Assembly: GCA_021234155.1 (NCBI GenBank)
Contig: JAJEKV010000225.1
Span: 1-64,000 of the forward strand
Direction of reading: 5' to 3'
Source of the DNA: Isoetes taiwanensis
Lineage: Eukaryota > Streptophyta > Lycopodiopsida > Isoetales > Isoetaceae
Length of the DNA stretch: 64,000 nt
Positions 12,361-24,123 of the stretch are shown piece by piece. The first letter of the stretch is position 1; each line of letters begins with the position of its first letter. A model generated the notes under the pieces. That model was not told the DNA's origin. It saw only the letters and a list, made by a program, of their open reading frames with translations, and did no database searches. Both the position numbers and the translations under genes were made by a program.

Positions 12361-15290
12361 ATTATGAACTAGGAGACGACAAAGCCTAAGGTCTCTCATT
12401 ATTTTTTTCTCTTCTAAATATATTATATAGCTACATTCCTTTTCAAAGCAAGGCCAAAAGATCCAAAATGCCAATTGAATAGATTTCAAAGACTTGGAGA
12501 TGTTTCATTTGGTGGCTGCAGAGATTGAATATGTCTGCCTATTTAAAAGTTATATACATGCTTCTACTCATAATAAATGCCAATGCAAATATTGCTACTA
12601 CAAAGAGATAATAGTCAATGAGAGATGCATTGTTCTGCAAAAGGACATAAATTTTTTATGTGCATCAAGCATAAGAGTGTAAAATGGAATTTGGAGGAAC
12701 AAGAAGGAAGGCAAGAATGGAATTTGGAGTAACAAGAAGGAACACCCGCAGCATGTGCTTCATTAACAAACAAAAAATTAGAGAACTCCTTAAGCGAAAG
12801 GAACCTACAACTGTGCATACCATGCTTGAAGAATTTCCAACTTTGAATGAGACATTCAAAAATCAAACTAGAATGTTTGAGCATCATTTTGTTCATAATG
12901 CCAAGTAAGGTAATATCAGAACTTGCATCTATAATAGTATGTTTCTGTTACCCTTATGAGTTGCAAAATCTCTCTTATAGGGAATTCTCTAGGGAATACA
13001 TAGAGGGTGGTTGTAGGCATGTTAATGTTAAAGCCAAAGGACATAATATGTCAACATTATTTTGTCAATATTAAGACATGGAAATTCCATAATGTGCATT
13101 TACAAGAAACATGATGATTTGGCAAATCTATTAACTATAACTAATTTTCATAAGGACTTACAATCTCTTGTCGAAGGTACAAATTAGAAGATAATTCAAC
13201 TTGTTCATGCTATTTACATCAAGCTACGCCACGATCGCCATTCGCGTTGGCAAAAAGACCAAATTCTTTGGAGTTTGATGTTTAGGATTGGATCTCAAAA
13301 TGGATACAAAAGGGAGACTGGGATAATAAAATATCATATTCTTAAATGCAATGGGTGTGTCCACCTTAACAAATATTGGATAGTATTGGTTGTTCTTTTA
13401 TCCTTAGTTATTCATAGATGTGCGCTCATGGATGCATGTAAATATGTGATTAACATTGGATAATACTGTATTGGCTCTTACATTAAAGTCATCTCTATCC
13501 ATTTCATGAGAACATCATGAGATCGATTCCCATGGCATAAAAAACTTTCTTCACCAAAGGCAATGTGCAATAATTAATCATACCACAATATTAACTTAAT
13601 GTTAACTTGTCCATGCATATAGTCCATCCTAATGTCAAAATTTGAACCTAATCTTTCAACTTTCTCTTATATTAAAGAAGATAAAAGACCATGTCTAGCA
13701 TCACATGTATAATACATCCGCTCTTTTTCAAAGTAACATGATTGCTTTAAAATATTCTAAACTATAACACATTCTTACTTCTAGACAAGCCAAACTTTGT
13801 CTAAAAATAGAATGTCTCCTTGCCCACTTTTAGATTAATGTGAAGCCTAACATAAGTTGCATAAAGTGAAAGGTAAGGTTGAGAATATGTGATCTTAAGC
13901 ACGTGACCATTTTGCATCATCGAAATTCTCTATATTTTTACAAAGGGATCCCTTAGTTCACCAATATTAATATCATTGTAAATAAAGTAAATTGTGTGCT
14001 ATATATTCTAAATGAGGTGCACCCTAGACTACCGCAATTGTTAGATCCGTCGATCCTATGACCCAGACTATATGTTGGAGCCCCTGGACATCTCTCTTTT
14101 TGCTTATGGTCATTTATGATTGGGGGCACCTATGATTTTGAAACATGAAATACGTGTTCGCCTAAAGTTTTGATGGAATATTGAGCCTCTATACAACTTC
14201 ATCTAGGATTTTAGAATATGAAATACAGGGGCTCGAACCTCTACCGAAATAACTCAGTCCTAATAAGACTACTTTGAACGAGTGAGCTAACATGATTATT
14301 TTTTATCTTAAATCCATATTTTTTTTATAATAACCCATTCAATTGTTTTAAGGATATGGTCTATGGTTCCAGAAATTGCCATTTTTACATCCATATCAAA
14401 TCCTTCTGGACTCCTCTGTTATTGTGCTACATATTCCCACACATTTACTTGTTATTGAAAACACAAACAAGGTAATACAACAGCAACAAAACAATGGTGG
14501 TTGTGCTCAAGGAACTATTGATTAACATCTAATGCCCTCCTTGTAATAGTTGCCACAAACAAAGAATATAGATGACCAAAGCACCAACAGTGCAAATCCT
14601 TTAAACCCACATTACTGTAGAGGGCCAAAACATGCTAATAGTCCCTTTTCTTCATTTAACAATAATTTCCCTCCATGACCATCTTCATAACCACCCACTC
14701 CCCACTCTTTGCCAACTCCAAAACCTACCCAATTCATTTTTTAAGCCTACATTACTACTAGTTCTTTTTTATTATAATAATTTATAATCAAGAAACCATT
14801 ATTCAAAGACTAATTGGTAGCATGTATCCACACTCTACTTGGACTGTAGATGCTTGCATGCCTTATTTGGACCACAAGTGCTTGGAAGAGATAGATAGAT
14901 CTTATTTTAACGTCAGTTTTTACAATGGAGTACATACTCCATTTTTTGCAGAGACACGAGAATATAATGCACTATTGTCACTAAGTGCCTTTCGAGCATT
15001 GATTGACTGTAATCATAAGTAGGAAAACCTAGCCTTTTGCAATATGTTCAAAATAGAGAAAAACCTAGCCTTTTACAATACGTCCAAAGAAGAATACAAT
15101 TGCGTGTGTTTTCTAAAAGAACAAAGATCACCGTGCTGCCATTTTTTTTTCATGGACCTGTTTCAAAGGCATCAAGATTGGAACACGAAGGAAAAAGAAC
15201 TTTGAAATAGAGTGCTCATTGAAACATATTGTTGCATTTTTTCTTTATGTACAATATAGCTTAACAAAAAGGTGAGCAATTTACTAGTCA
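12361..15290. other. AT-rich noncoding stretch
   Basis: Only short, low-complexity ORFs occur (for example 12684-12908, 13275-13463, 14822-15022). None has a motif I recognise. No tRNA, rRNA or clear transposon ends were seen. It probably consists of old decayed repeats. Confidence 0.4.
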
Positions 15291-15294
15291 TTAA

Positions 15295-18200
15295 CACTAG
15301 AGTTGTCCCTTGATGGACCATAAATGGTTCATTTATGCGGTTAAGCTTTAAAATTCATATAAAATCAATGACATAAAATTGAGTTAAACCCTTTCTAGAT
15401 GTTAATATATGGCGGTCATGTTGCGCAGGGAAAAATAGTTAAAAATGCATATACCCCAAAATTGAAAATTATGTTTATGTGAATCAAGGGGGGTCAAGTC
15501 CAGTTTGCTTCATGTTTACATAATGTAAAACTGTCTCAATAAAAGGATTTTTTTGATTTTTTTCATTATAATGGTATTTTTCTATACGAGATAAGGATTA
15601 ATACACAAAAACCTTGTTCCAATCGAAGTATAGAAAAAGGAAGATATAGCTGAGTCAAACATGTGGGGGTCAAAATAGTTTTTTACGTCTTACATTGGAC
15701 CAATAATGGTTCCCAAAAGAAATTTTACATTTCAATTAAAATTCTATAACTTTTGCATGAAAATGATTTTTTACTTCAAATTTGGTATATAAGTACTTGA
15801 CTAATTGGTCCATGCATAAAAAATATTTGTTGGGCTGTAATTTGAAGCTTCAGCTTTAACTTATAACCATCATTCAATTAAATTGGGATTATGTCTGTTC
15901 CAAAATCGCGCCAGATAAGCGTTATTTTTAGCTCATCTAGTGTTTTTTAATTCTATTTTTGGCATTTAAAAAGTTTAGTGTATGTTGCATATATAGTTAT
16001 TTTTTCATATTTACTTTAAATAAGGTACTTATTTGCTTGAAATTAACATCACAATATCACAACAAAATAGCCACTTACTTAACAAAATCAAGCAAATATT
16101 ACAATACATAAAAATAATATTGCTTCAATATTCACATCTTTTTAACAAATTTAAATCTAGAGTTATGGTATTTAGGCCAATAAAATGTGAATATCTATAC
16201 AATTAATAAATAAGATGACCTACAAAATGCTTTAAAGTAGACAATTTTAGTAAATGACCAACCTCCCAAATACTTTAAAATAGACAATTACGGTTTTAAA
16301 GCAGGACAATTTTGGTAAGTGGCGTTCCTATAAAATGCTTTAAAATAAACAATTTTGATAAGTGGCGTGGTGGTGTTATCGGCGCTGGCGCAATTCCTCT
16401 TTGTGTGCAAGCTGCGGGGAGTTCTAAACCCCTGTTTCTTCACCCTTTCAGTGAGCTTTTGCCTTTCATCTTAGAGTGGAGTAACATCTTATGGCTTTTT
16501 GAACCACATTTTACAACGCTATTCCTTTGCGGTTGAATACTTGGAAACTAAATTGGCACTTTGAATTGGCACTTTGAATCCACTTGACAAAATATACCTT
16601 TGCATTGGGCAAGGAAGAAGAAGAAATGTTATCAAGAGCTTCGATTGGTGTCCTTACCGAGTTGAATGGCCACCGGTATTACGAACCTTAAGCGGTATTT
16701 ATTTTTTTACGATTGGGGCATGCCATGATTGAATTCTAAAACATTACCCGTAAAACGAGGAGGCTGTTACAAGGAGCGAACTAAGATCTCCGTAGATGGG
16801 TATGGAAGATGCTCGCCAATAAGCGGGTATGGAGCTCGCGCCAATGGGTATGGAAGACATGCAATGTAGGCTATGGGGCTCACGGCCATACCGCAGAGCT
16901 GCATGGAGGAATGGTGGTGAAGAATGAGTCGGTACCAATCCAAACATCGGATTTAAACACACTTCCACTAAATTTCTCGAATGGAAGGCGGCTCTGGCGT
17001 GACCACAAAGCCTCTCACGATTTTTTCTTCTTCTTGATTCTTTGGGCCGATGGTTTTATACAAATCCTTAAGCTTGGAAGCGAGAAAAAAAATGATTCAT
17101 CTTGCATCCATCTATCGGAAGGAGCCACGAAATGACTTATTTTTGCGAGAAATGGCAAATGCATCTCCTGCTTGAGTATAGAGGGCGAGGAAACTCATGG
17201 CCGTTCTTTAAAGTCCATGTTTGCTTCATCACGGTTCTGCGGCGTGAGATAGGCGAAATGAGCTCCACTGTTAGAGGAAGAAACTAGCAATCAAGTTGAG
17301 AATATAGAAGTCGGCCATTATCGAGGAAACTTAATAAGCTTTGTGAGATACTCTCGGTGACCCCTTTTGTTATCTCCATACCTGTTCAACAAGCACCAAG
17401 TCGAATATTGTATACAAGCATCAAATCATCAGGAAAGGGCTACTTACCTCGGCAAGAGTGTAGCGATGAGAAAAACATCGAGAAGGGCTACTTACCAAAA
17501 GAGAGCCACGGCCGAGGAAGCAAAGCTTTGCCCTTTTGAGGCAGCTTCAGCTATTAGGGGCGGCCCGGCCACGAAAATGAAATGTAAAGAGAAATATAAA
17601 AGTGGGAGGAATTTTTATGACGGGGCGGGACGCGTTTTGAGAAAAGCCAAAACACAAAGAAAGGAAAAATTTTGGGGGGAATTTTTTGAGGGCGGGCGGG
17701 AAACGCGTTTTCTAAAAACAGAAAATTTCAGTAAAACGCACGCAAATCTCCCGTATTCAAAATTCTAAAAATTATGACATATTCCGAATTTAAATGAATG
17801 ATGGTTTTATAATAACACTTTTAAGTAACTTTTAATTGATGTCTATTTTATTATATTTGAAAGAAATTTATTGAAATAGTATGTCATTGAAAAAATAATA
17901 TATGAATGCTTGTATGGATATGAAACCAATGAAAAAACAAGTAAAGAAAAAGAGCAAAAGGCACGATCATGATAAATCAATAAAGGTTTACGTACATAAG
18001 ACCATTCTTGGTCCACAGGGTTCATTTTAAATCAATAACTTCTTTACCTTATTGGATCTCAAGCGAATTTTAGGATATTAGTATTTAGAGTGAGATCCTC
18101 TATCAATAAAAAATATTTATTGCTAGGTTTGGGCTAAAACTTTTAGTATTAGTTCCAAGTTATCATCAAATATTTTCCATATTTGATCTCTAGATTTGTG

Positions 18201-19878
18201 CCTTGAAAATGAACTTCAAACACCATATTTCAAAGCTTCCCAAAGTTAAGATAGCAATGCAAGATGAACCAAGGAAAAATATGAAAATATATGCCTAAAG
18301 AAGATCAAGATATTTGCTATGCCGATGCCAATTATTGGTCCACATGACCTCTCATTTAAAAGTTAAGAACATCATCATCTTAATCAATTCTTTAGAATAT
18401 AGTTTATATCACATTATATATGATAACATTAGGGAGGATTGTCTATCTAAAAGGTGATATTGGAGCACAAAAATTAAGTAGTTACGGGCTACTTTGAATG
18501 TATGAGAAAGTTCACTTACACCTTTCAAAGATTATCTTATAGACGATGAGAAATCATAATATCATTGTAGGGAACAAAATGAATAGAGCCAATGCAAATA
18601 AATAGAAATTTTCTCAATCCGGTTGGTTTAATCACGGACCTATACATAGTCCATGCTTATTTATATTCAAATCTTGTATATAATATATTATCCTAACATG
18701 AAATTTGAGATATATATTGCCAACAAAGGTTCAAATTTACAAAATTTATAGCCTATCATAAAAGTTGATCTACATGTACTATGGTCCTACTTAGACTACA
18801 ACATTTTGGAGCAGCCACACATTGTCTAACTTTATAATATTGGAAAGTAAGTAGGTTTTTCTTTTTTTTTCCCTAATAAGACCACAACAAGGATCTCAAT
18901 ATCCTTTTTATCATACATTGCGCCATTTCAAAGGCTTATGGAAGAATTATAGTGCAATAAGTTAATTTTTGAGATGAACTAGAAAAGCAGTCTGGAAAGT
19001 TTTTTGATCTATTTATTTATAGTCATGGCTAAAGTTCATGATATTGTCCTCTATTCATCAATAACTATCACTACCTACATTATTGTTGAGTTTTAGACCT
19101 ATAAAGGTATAATCAATGCACTTTGGAACATTTCTTTGTGTTCATCTGTTATATTAGAGCTCGTTTAGATCTAGATAATGCATGGTTATACCCTAGTTAC
19201 ACTATATTTATGTTGATAAAGTAAATTCCTACATAGAGTTGATTAGAATGCATCATTTACTATCCTTATGAGACTTATGGATGGGATTTATTGAAGCACT
19301 TTAACCCATATTTTTATTTTTGAATTACGTACAATAATTTCTTTTAGTTAATAACGATACTAATAAAACATATAAACATAAAAAAATTCTTTGGACTATA
19401 GGTTACCCAGTTAAGGACTCATTGTCACAAAAATTAAGTCAAAACTTGTAATAATAAGAGAGAAATAATTCTTGAACCTCATGCAGCATTTTTTAAGCAA
19501 ACTAGGGTTTGGCGACTTCAATTAAAATCGGCAAGGCATGGAAACATGTAAATTGATATGTTTTATCATAATACATCAATTAATTTCATATTTAGCAAAG
19601 GTTTAGACACTTTTATGCTAGAAAATTGAAGAATGCAGTTCTAGAGTGCTGTAAAAACTGCCAAATTCTTCAAAGTTTGAACAATCATACCAATATAAAG
19701 GTGTATCCAATGGTCATAAAATTCTCACAGGTCGTTAAGAATCAAGTGAAGACTCAAATAGTGTTGGTATATTTTAAAATTAAAATTTATCTTGTGAGAT
19801 ATATCGGTTTAAGTGGCAGGGGATATGGTGGACCATTTCTGGTCCATGGACGAAAATGGTCCCGGGACAACTCTAGTG
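15295..19878. mobile_element. TTAA-flanked terminal-inverted-repeat element, 4.6 kb
   Basis: The ends are a perfect 15-bp inverted repeat: CACTAGAGTTGTCCC at 15295 and its complement ending at 19878. Both sides are flanked by TTAA (15291-15294 and 19879-19882), the only exact direct target duplication. Near-palindromic subterminal motifs of the form GGACCANNAATGGTCC lie at about 15313, 15697 and 19831 and may be transposase-binding sites. TTAA duplication is typical of piggyBac-type elements. Ends beginning CACTA also recall CACTA elements, but those make 3-bp duplications, and here the flanking trinucleotides do not match. No transposase was recognised; the interior is AT-rich and contains a CpG-rich block at about 16330-17770. 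Probably nonautonomous or decayed. Confidence 0.65.
16330..17770. other. CpG-rich block inside the TTAA element
   Basis: Base composition changes sharply here: runs such as ggggcgggacgcg and gggcgggcggga lie between AT-rich flanks. Short plus-strand ORFs (16809-17135, 17367-17768) have no recognisable domain. A short repeated motif, gggctacttacc, occurs at about 17436 and 17482. The composition resembles the 20.2-31.3 kb block more than its own flanks, so it may be a nested insertion from the same source. Boundaries are approximate. Confidence 0.4.
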
Positions 19879-19882
19879 TTAA

Positions 19883-20190
19883 GAAAAGAATCAGAAATAT
19901 AGAAGAGCTTGAAGCGAGGGCTGGTATAAAATGTATGATTTAGTATATTAAGGAGATGGATTATGGAAGTTCCAAATTCCTTTTTAGGATTGCTAAGGGC
20001 AGGTTTTAAAAAAATACTATCACTGAAGTGGAAAGTAATGATGGTATTTATTCAATGATCAAGTTACATCACAAAAATCTTTCATGATTACAAAGAGCTT
20101 TTCCGCGGATCGCCTATTTTTTCAAGAATCTATCCTTGATGCAAATAACCCGAGGGAGCCTAATGGACAATATTATGCCACATCCCCTTT
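19883..20190 (+). mobile_element. LINE ORF2 scrap (endonuclease-RT linker)
   Basis: Directly after the TTAA element, plus-strand frames read IEELEARAGIKCMI, then GSSKFLFRIAKGRF, then KNTITEVESNDG. This order matches the linker between endonuclease and reverse transcriptase in plant L1 ORF2 (DKNTKFFHRVA..RRRKN.I..LE type). Stops interrupt it. The TTAA element may have landed in this LINE remnant; no matching part was recognised on its left side. Confidence 0.45.
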
Positions 20191-21862
20191 TGAAACTATG
20201 GATGATTGATTTCTATCACGGGACATGTAGGAGCGTGGGGGCGCTAGGTGTAGCGTTTGAGCTCGGGTAAAGGCGGATATCTGAGGGTGATGTGAGATGG
20301 CAGTGCGTGTGTAGGGCCCCCGGTAGGCCATGAGAGGGATTTGGATAGGGGAATGAGGGACATAATGGAATAGTGCGAGGCTATGGCGGGGTTTGGGACA
20401 AAGGGGCGGGGGCGAGAATGGATCGAAGCTTGATTGACAAGGGAGAGGATTTAGGGGAAAAGATGTTGGCGCTTTTTAGAAAGATGTCATATCGGGGAAT
20501 AGGTACAAATCATTGAGATAGTACATGCTATGTGAGAAAAGGGAGAGAATGGAATAGATAAAGGTAAAAAGAATCTTTTTACCGCATGACAGCTGGTTGA
20601 TTCGAACATGGCGAAAGGAGATCGGGAGAACAGATCACATTCCATTTCTCAAATCAAATGCACATTTGGCACGTCCTATATTGGAGGAAATCAATCTTTG
20701 AACAAAGGAATCGACACAAAGCGACCACGGCGGTCATGAGTTTGAGGTACTCCTTCTCTTGGCATGCTTTCATTAGGACGGACTTAAGCGGCTTGAATCC
20801 AGCGGTTATTGGTTGCATTAGGCACGAGGGGTTAAACTAAGCTTTCTCGGGGGTGAAATATGTAAAATGAATAAGAATGTTGAAATATGAGGGCTTTTCT
20901 TGGCTTGATTTCCCTTTCTTTGTGGTGGAGTATGGCAATGAACATCAGAGTCAATTCCTCCTTAAATAAATTTTCAAGGCCAATACCGGTTTATTTTCGA
21001 GAAATGGAAAGCAAAATTCGATCCATAAAATCTCAAGGAGCTTTATCACCCGACTTCTGCTTTGTTGGGGCCTCGGCCCAATCTTTTACTGCGGGGATAT
21101 TTTTGGGAAGCTATTCTCTTACATTTGGAGAATATCTGAGGATGGGAAGCAGTTCCCAAGAGGGCACCAAAAATATGGATCCAGTTAGACATTAAAGCGG
21201 ATTTGGGGTCTGAAAATGGCCCTTATCTTGGGTTAAAGATTTCCCGTCGGTCGCGGGGACCAATCGGTTTTGCGCCTTTTTCAAAAGTCGATATTACTTG
21301 GCGGGTAGAAGGATGAGCAGGCTTACTTGGCATCCACATGGCGTATTTTCATAGGGGATGCACAGCTTTGATTGCAACCATTTTAATGGGCGTATTTTTA
21401 GAATTAAACCTTAGCCCAAAATAATGGTGACTTTGTAGCCCTCTTGTCGGCGTCACCAATTCCCTTATCAAATTTTGGCCAAAAGTACATCTTTGTCCTC
21501 AGCGCCTCTCACGTGCATCCTCTCCGCCTCCTCCTCATCATATGCAATCCATGTCTCCTGTAATTTTACGTGTTCTTGCCCCATTTACAGAACTCCCAAG
21601 GTCAAGAAGTGGGGGTTTTGTCTCAATAGGTTAGGTAGGTGAGTATGCTGCCATCGAGGCGAGCATAGAGTTAAGCGACAAAAGCGTCAGGCGTGCAAAC
21701 ACATTGGATAGGTAGGATAAAAGAGTTCAAGTTGAATTCTAGCGGTAGGAAAGTGGAAAGTATAACAATACGACATGCATATACCCCTTACGATATGGCC
21801 AAAGAGCTAATCTCCACCAAAAGCGACTTCCCAAAATTGCATAAATGGTAACCACCTTAATC

Positions 21863-21932
21863 GGATCCGCGGCCTTGAAGCTAGTTTGTCGACTACTTAG
21901 CTAGCGTAGAGATAGTTTGGCGTCGTGTGATC
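21863..21932 (+). repeat. Palindromic element, copy 1 (70 bp, left arm degraded)
   Basis: The right arm GGCGTCGTGTGATC is exact at 21919-21932. The left arm, ggatccgcggcc at 21863, is a degraded partner at the distance seen in the best copy. Confidence 0.55.
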
Positions 21933-22159
21933 TCCTTATCTTTCATTTCTTTCGTTGACGCGTGTTTACAAACAAATTTTTGTGCGGGGTTTATGTTTAT
22001 CGGGCGTCGTGGATGTCATTCGGCCGAAAGTATTAGTAGTGTACTTGTAGGTGTATCACATAGACATCGGAATTGTCCTTTTCAAGGTATGGATCTTAGT
22101 GACCTTGCTTGGGGGTATAGGCATCACGGTTTCTGGACATGATTATAGCGTAAAGATCG

Positions 22160-22840
22160 AGGAAGCCAGAGCTTGAGGCGGTTGAATTGCCCCCTTTAAG
22201 TGAACTTTGTAAGCCACGGACTAATGAGAACAATGTAATTGCAATGAAGAAATGCATGGGTGGCCGAGGTGCAAGCGGGGAATGTCGAAAGCGGGCGTGA
22301 GGATGAGTTTCAAAATCTTCACCGTTTGAGGTATTTGCTAACATATTCGGATGGCGGGGAAGTTGAAAAAGCTCAGAAGACATATCGTGCTTTCTCCCCC
22401 CCCCGATTTTGTGGATGGCTTATTTTTGGTTCCGACACGGGATGTTCGATTCCACGAATCATCCGGTCAACTAAAGGTCAGCGTAGTTAAGTCCTCCTTT
22501 AAGTTGGATACTTTCTTCCAAAACAATATTTATCGTTAATTGTCAACTAGAGCGAAGGAAGCGAGAAAAAAGAGGCTGCACAACTTTTTTGGGAGCCGTT
22601 TGAGGACCATATGAGACACTCCGTCACGGTGGATATTCGAGTATGGAGAGGGAGGAAGTCATTTATCAGACCACTATGGAAGCGAATGGCCATTGCTCTC
22701 GAGCTAAGAGTGCTAATGGAGCAGAGGAGATTCTTGGCGACTTCCATTATTTCATTGATGGCATTAGGGTTGGTTCTGAGCAAGAGGGAAATGTAAAGTT
22801 TAGTGAGTTCGCGATCAACAAGAAATTGTCTATCGCCTAA
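22160..22840 (+). other. ORF unit, no family recognised
   Basis: Plus-strand open stretches cover 22260-22490, 22351-22539 and 22611-22840. Local sequences such as TYRAFSPPRFCGWLIFGSD and FHYFIDGIRVGSEQEGN look protein-like but match no family I know. The unit lies between palindrome copy 1 and the H3-like gene. It is treated as part of the candidate fossil block and is broken. Confidence 0.3.
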
Positions 22841-23025
22841 GCGCTTTAAATCTCGATTTTTATTTGTGTTTTTTTGTCAGATGTTTTTAGGGTTAGTATT
22901 TTTGTCGGATATTTTTTAGGGTTCCATTACAATTATTTAAAAAGCGTTACCATCATATTTTACTTTAACTTACATTTTTTACTATTTATCTCTTGCCGGT
23001 TGTCTATTTTTTTCGGTGTTCGTAG

Positions 23026-23033
23026 TATAAAAG
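23026..23033 (+). promoter_or_regulatory. TATA box before the H3-like gene
   Basis: TATAAAAG lies 17 bp before the ATG at 23051. This is unusually close for a plant promoter and implies a very short leader if used. Confidence 0.45.
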
Positions 23034-23050
23034 CGCCATCGTGAGAAGCC

Positions 23051-23930
23051 ATGGCAAGAACTAAGCAAGCTGCAAGGATCCATCAGTGGTGTAAAGGCGG
23101 TGATTACATTAGTCCGCCTACTTCATACGAATGAAGTCTCACGATAGAGATTCTTCTCCTCGACCATGCCTAACGAAGACCCGGAAAAGTAATCCGCGCC
23201 CAGCCGGGCGGGAGAAGCGACTCAGGAGTAAGTAGGGAGGTGCACTCAGGTTAGGAGCGGAGGATGAAAATGTGAAGACCGTGAAAGCGAATATGCCGAG
23301 GATTAATTATTGGGCAGCCGCCTCTTCTTGCTCTTACTGCTCCTCCTGCTCCTCCGTGGATGCGCCGAGAACCTTCAAATCAAAGGAAGAATTGCCTTGC
23401 GAAAGGGGAAGGCGACCAAAATGTGAGGAAGGCGGTAGGAAGAGTCGGGTAGGAGCGACTGCAAATCTTTGGGGTGAGGAGGCGGCGGAAGAGTCTAGCC
23501 GAACGGGGCTCCAAATCTTTGGGGTGGGTGAGGGTAGTGGCCGGAAGGCGGAAGGCGAAGCGGCATTAAAGCGCAGCGAGATTAAGTATCGAAGAGCGAG
23601 ATGGTCATTAAGCGTCTCCCATTTGCCGGGCTTCGTGAAAGAGATTACGCAAGAGTGTGGTGCGATACATCATACCCGATTCACGAAATTCAAGCGGTGC
23701 CTTAAATGCTCTTCAAATGGCTTGAGAAAGCGGTTGGTCAGCCGATTACATTCGAGGACTCATGACTTGCGACAATACATGCCAAAGCGGGTGGTATCAT
23801 GCCCAAGGACATGCGCCTCGTCTTACGCATAAAGGGATCCGAGTACTATGGTCAAAATTTTATGGCTGAATACAACAAAGAAGAAAAGACCCCCGAGAAA
23901 AAAGGCCGTGAAGTGCCTTTGTGTTTTCAT
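23051..23930 (+). pseudogene. Histone H3-like gene with long N-terminal tail (fossil)
   Basis: The start reads MARTKQAAR, almost the H3 N-terminus (MARTKQTAR). About 510 bp later come core-fold matches: LKRSEIKYRRA (alpha-N, compare LREIRKYQKS), LPGFVKEITQE (alpha-1, compare LPFQRLVREIAQD), then the loop-2/alpha-3 motifs IHAK and IMPKDMRLVLRIKG (compare [21 protein letters not shown]). A normal H3 has about 40 residues between tail start and alpha-N; here the distance is about four times longer and rich in charge, Ser and Gly. A further charged tail follows the core. Long tails occur in CENH3 and in histones of some large DNA viruses. The copy is broken. A TATA box precedes it and palindrome copy 2 follows it. 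Confidence 0.65.
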
Positions 23931-24038
23931 ATGTATAATATTTCTTAATGTAATGGCTTTATAAGCTTAATCTCTTAGTCCATTTCTTTCTTAGAAGCCT
24001 AGCCCGCACTTTGTATTTTTTTTTAATGTTATAGTGAG

Positions 24039-24108
24039 GGATCACCACGGCCAGCGCGACAAGCATTGTGCTTTTGTTGCACATAGTAGTCTTGGCGTCG
24101 TGTGATCC
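24039..24108 (+). repeat. Palindromic element, copy 2 (70 bp, best copy)
   Basis: Arms GGATCACCACGGCC and GGCGTCGTGTGATCC enclose a spacer containing ttttgttgcacatagtagt. It lies after the H3-like gene and 15 bp before the next ATG (24124). Confidence 0.75.
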
Positions 24109-24123
24109 AACCCTAACCCTAAA
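24109..24123 (+). promoter_or_regulatory. Telo-box-like motif
   Basis: AACCCTAACCCTAAA sits between palindrome copy 2 and an ATG. Telo-boxes (AAACCCTAA) are common in plant promoters of histone, ribosomal-protein and cell-cycle genes. Function here is only inferred. Confidence 0.4.

Noticed and set aside
15295-19878. Calling the TTAA element an ordinary CACTA transposon
   Set aside because: Ends start CACTA, but the 3-bp flanks do not match (TAA versus TTA) while the 4-bp TTAA flanks match exactly, and no Tnp2 was seen.
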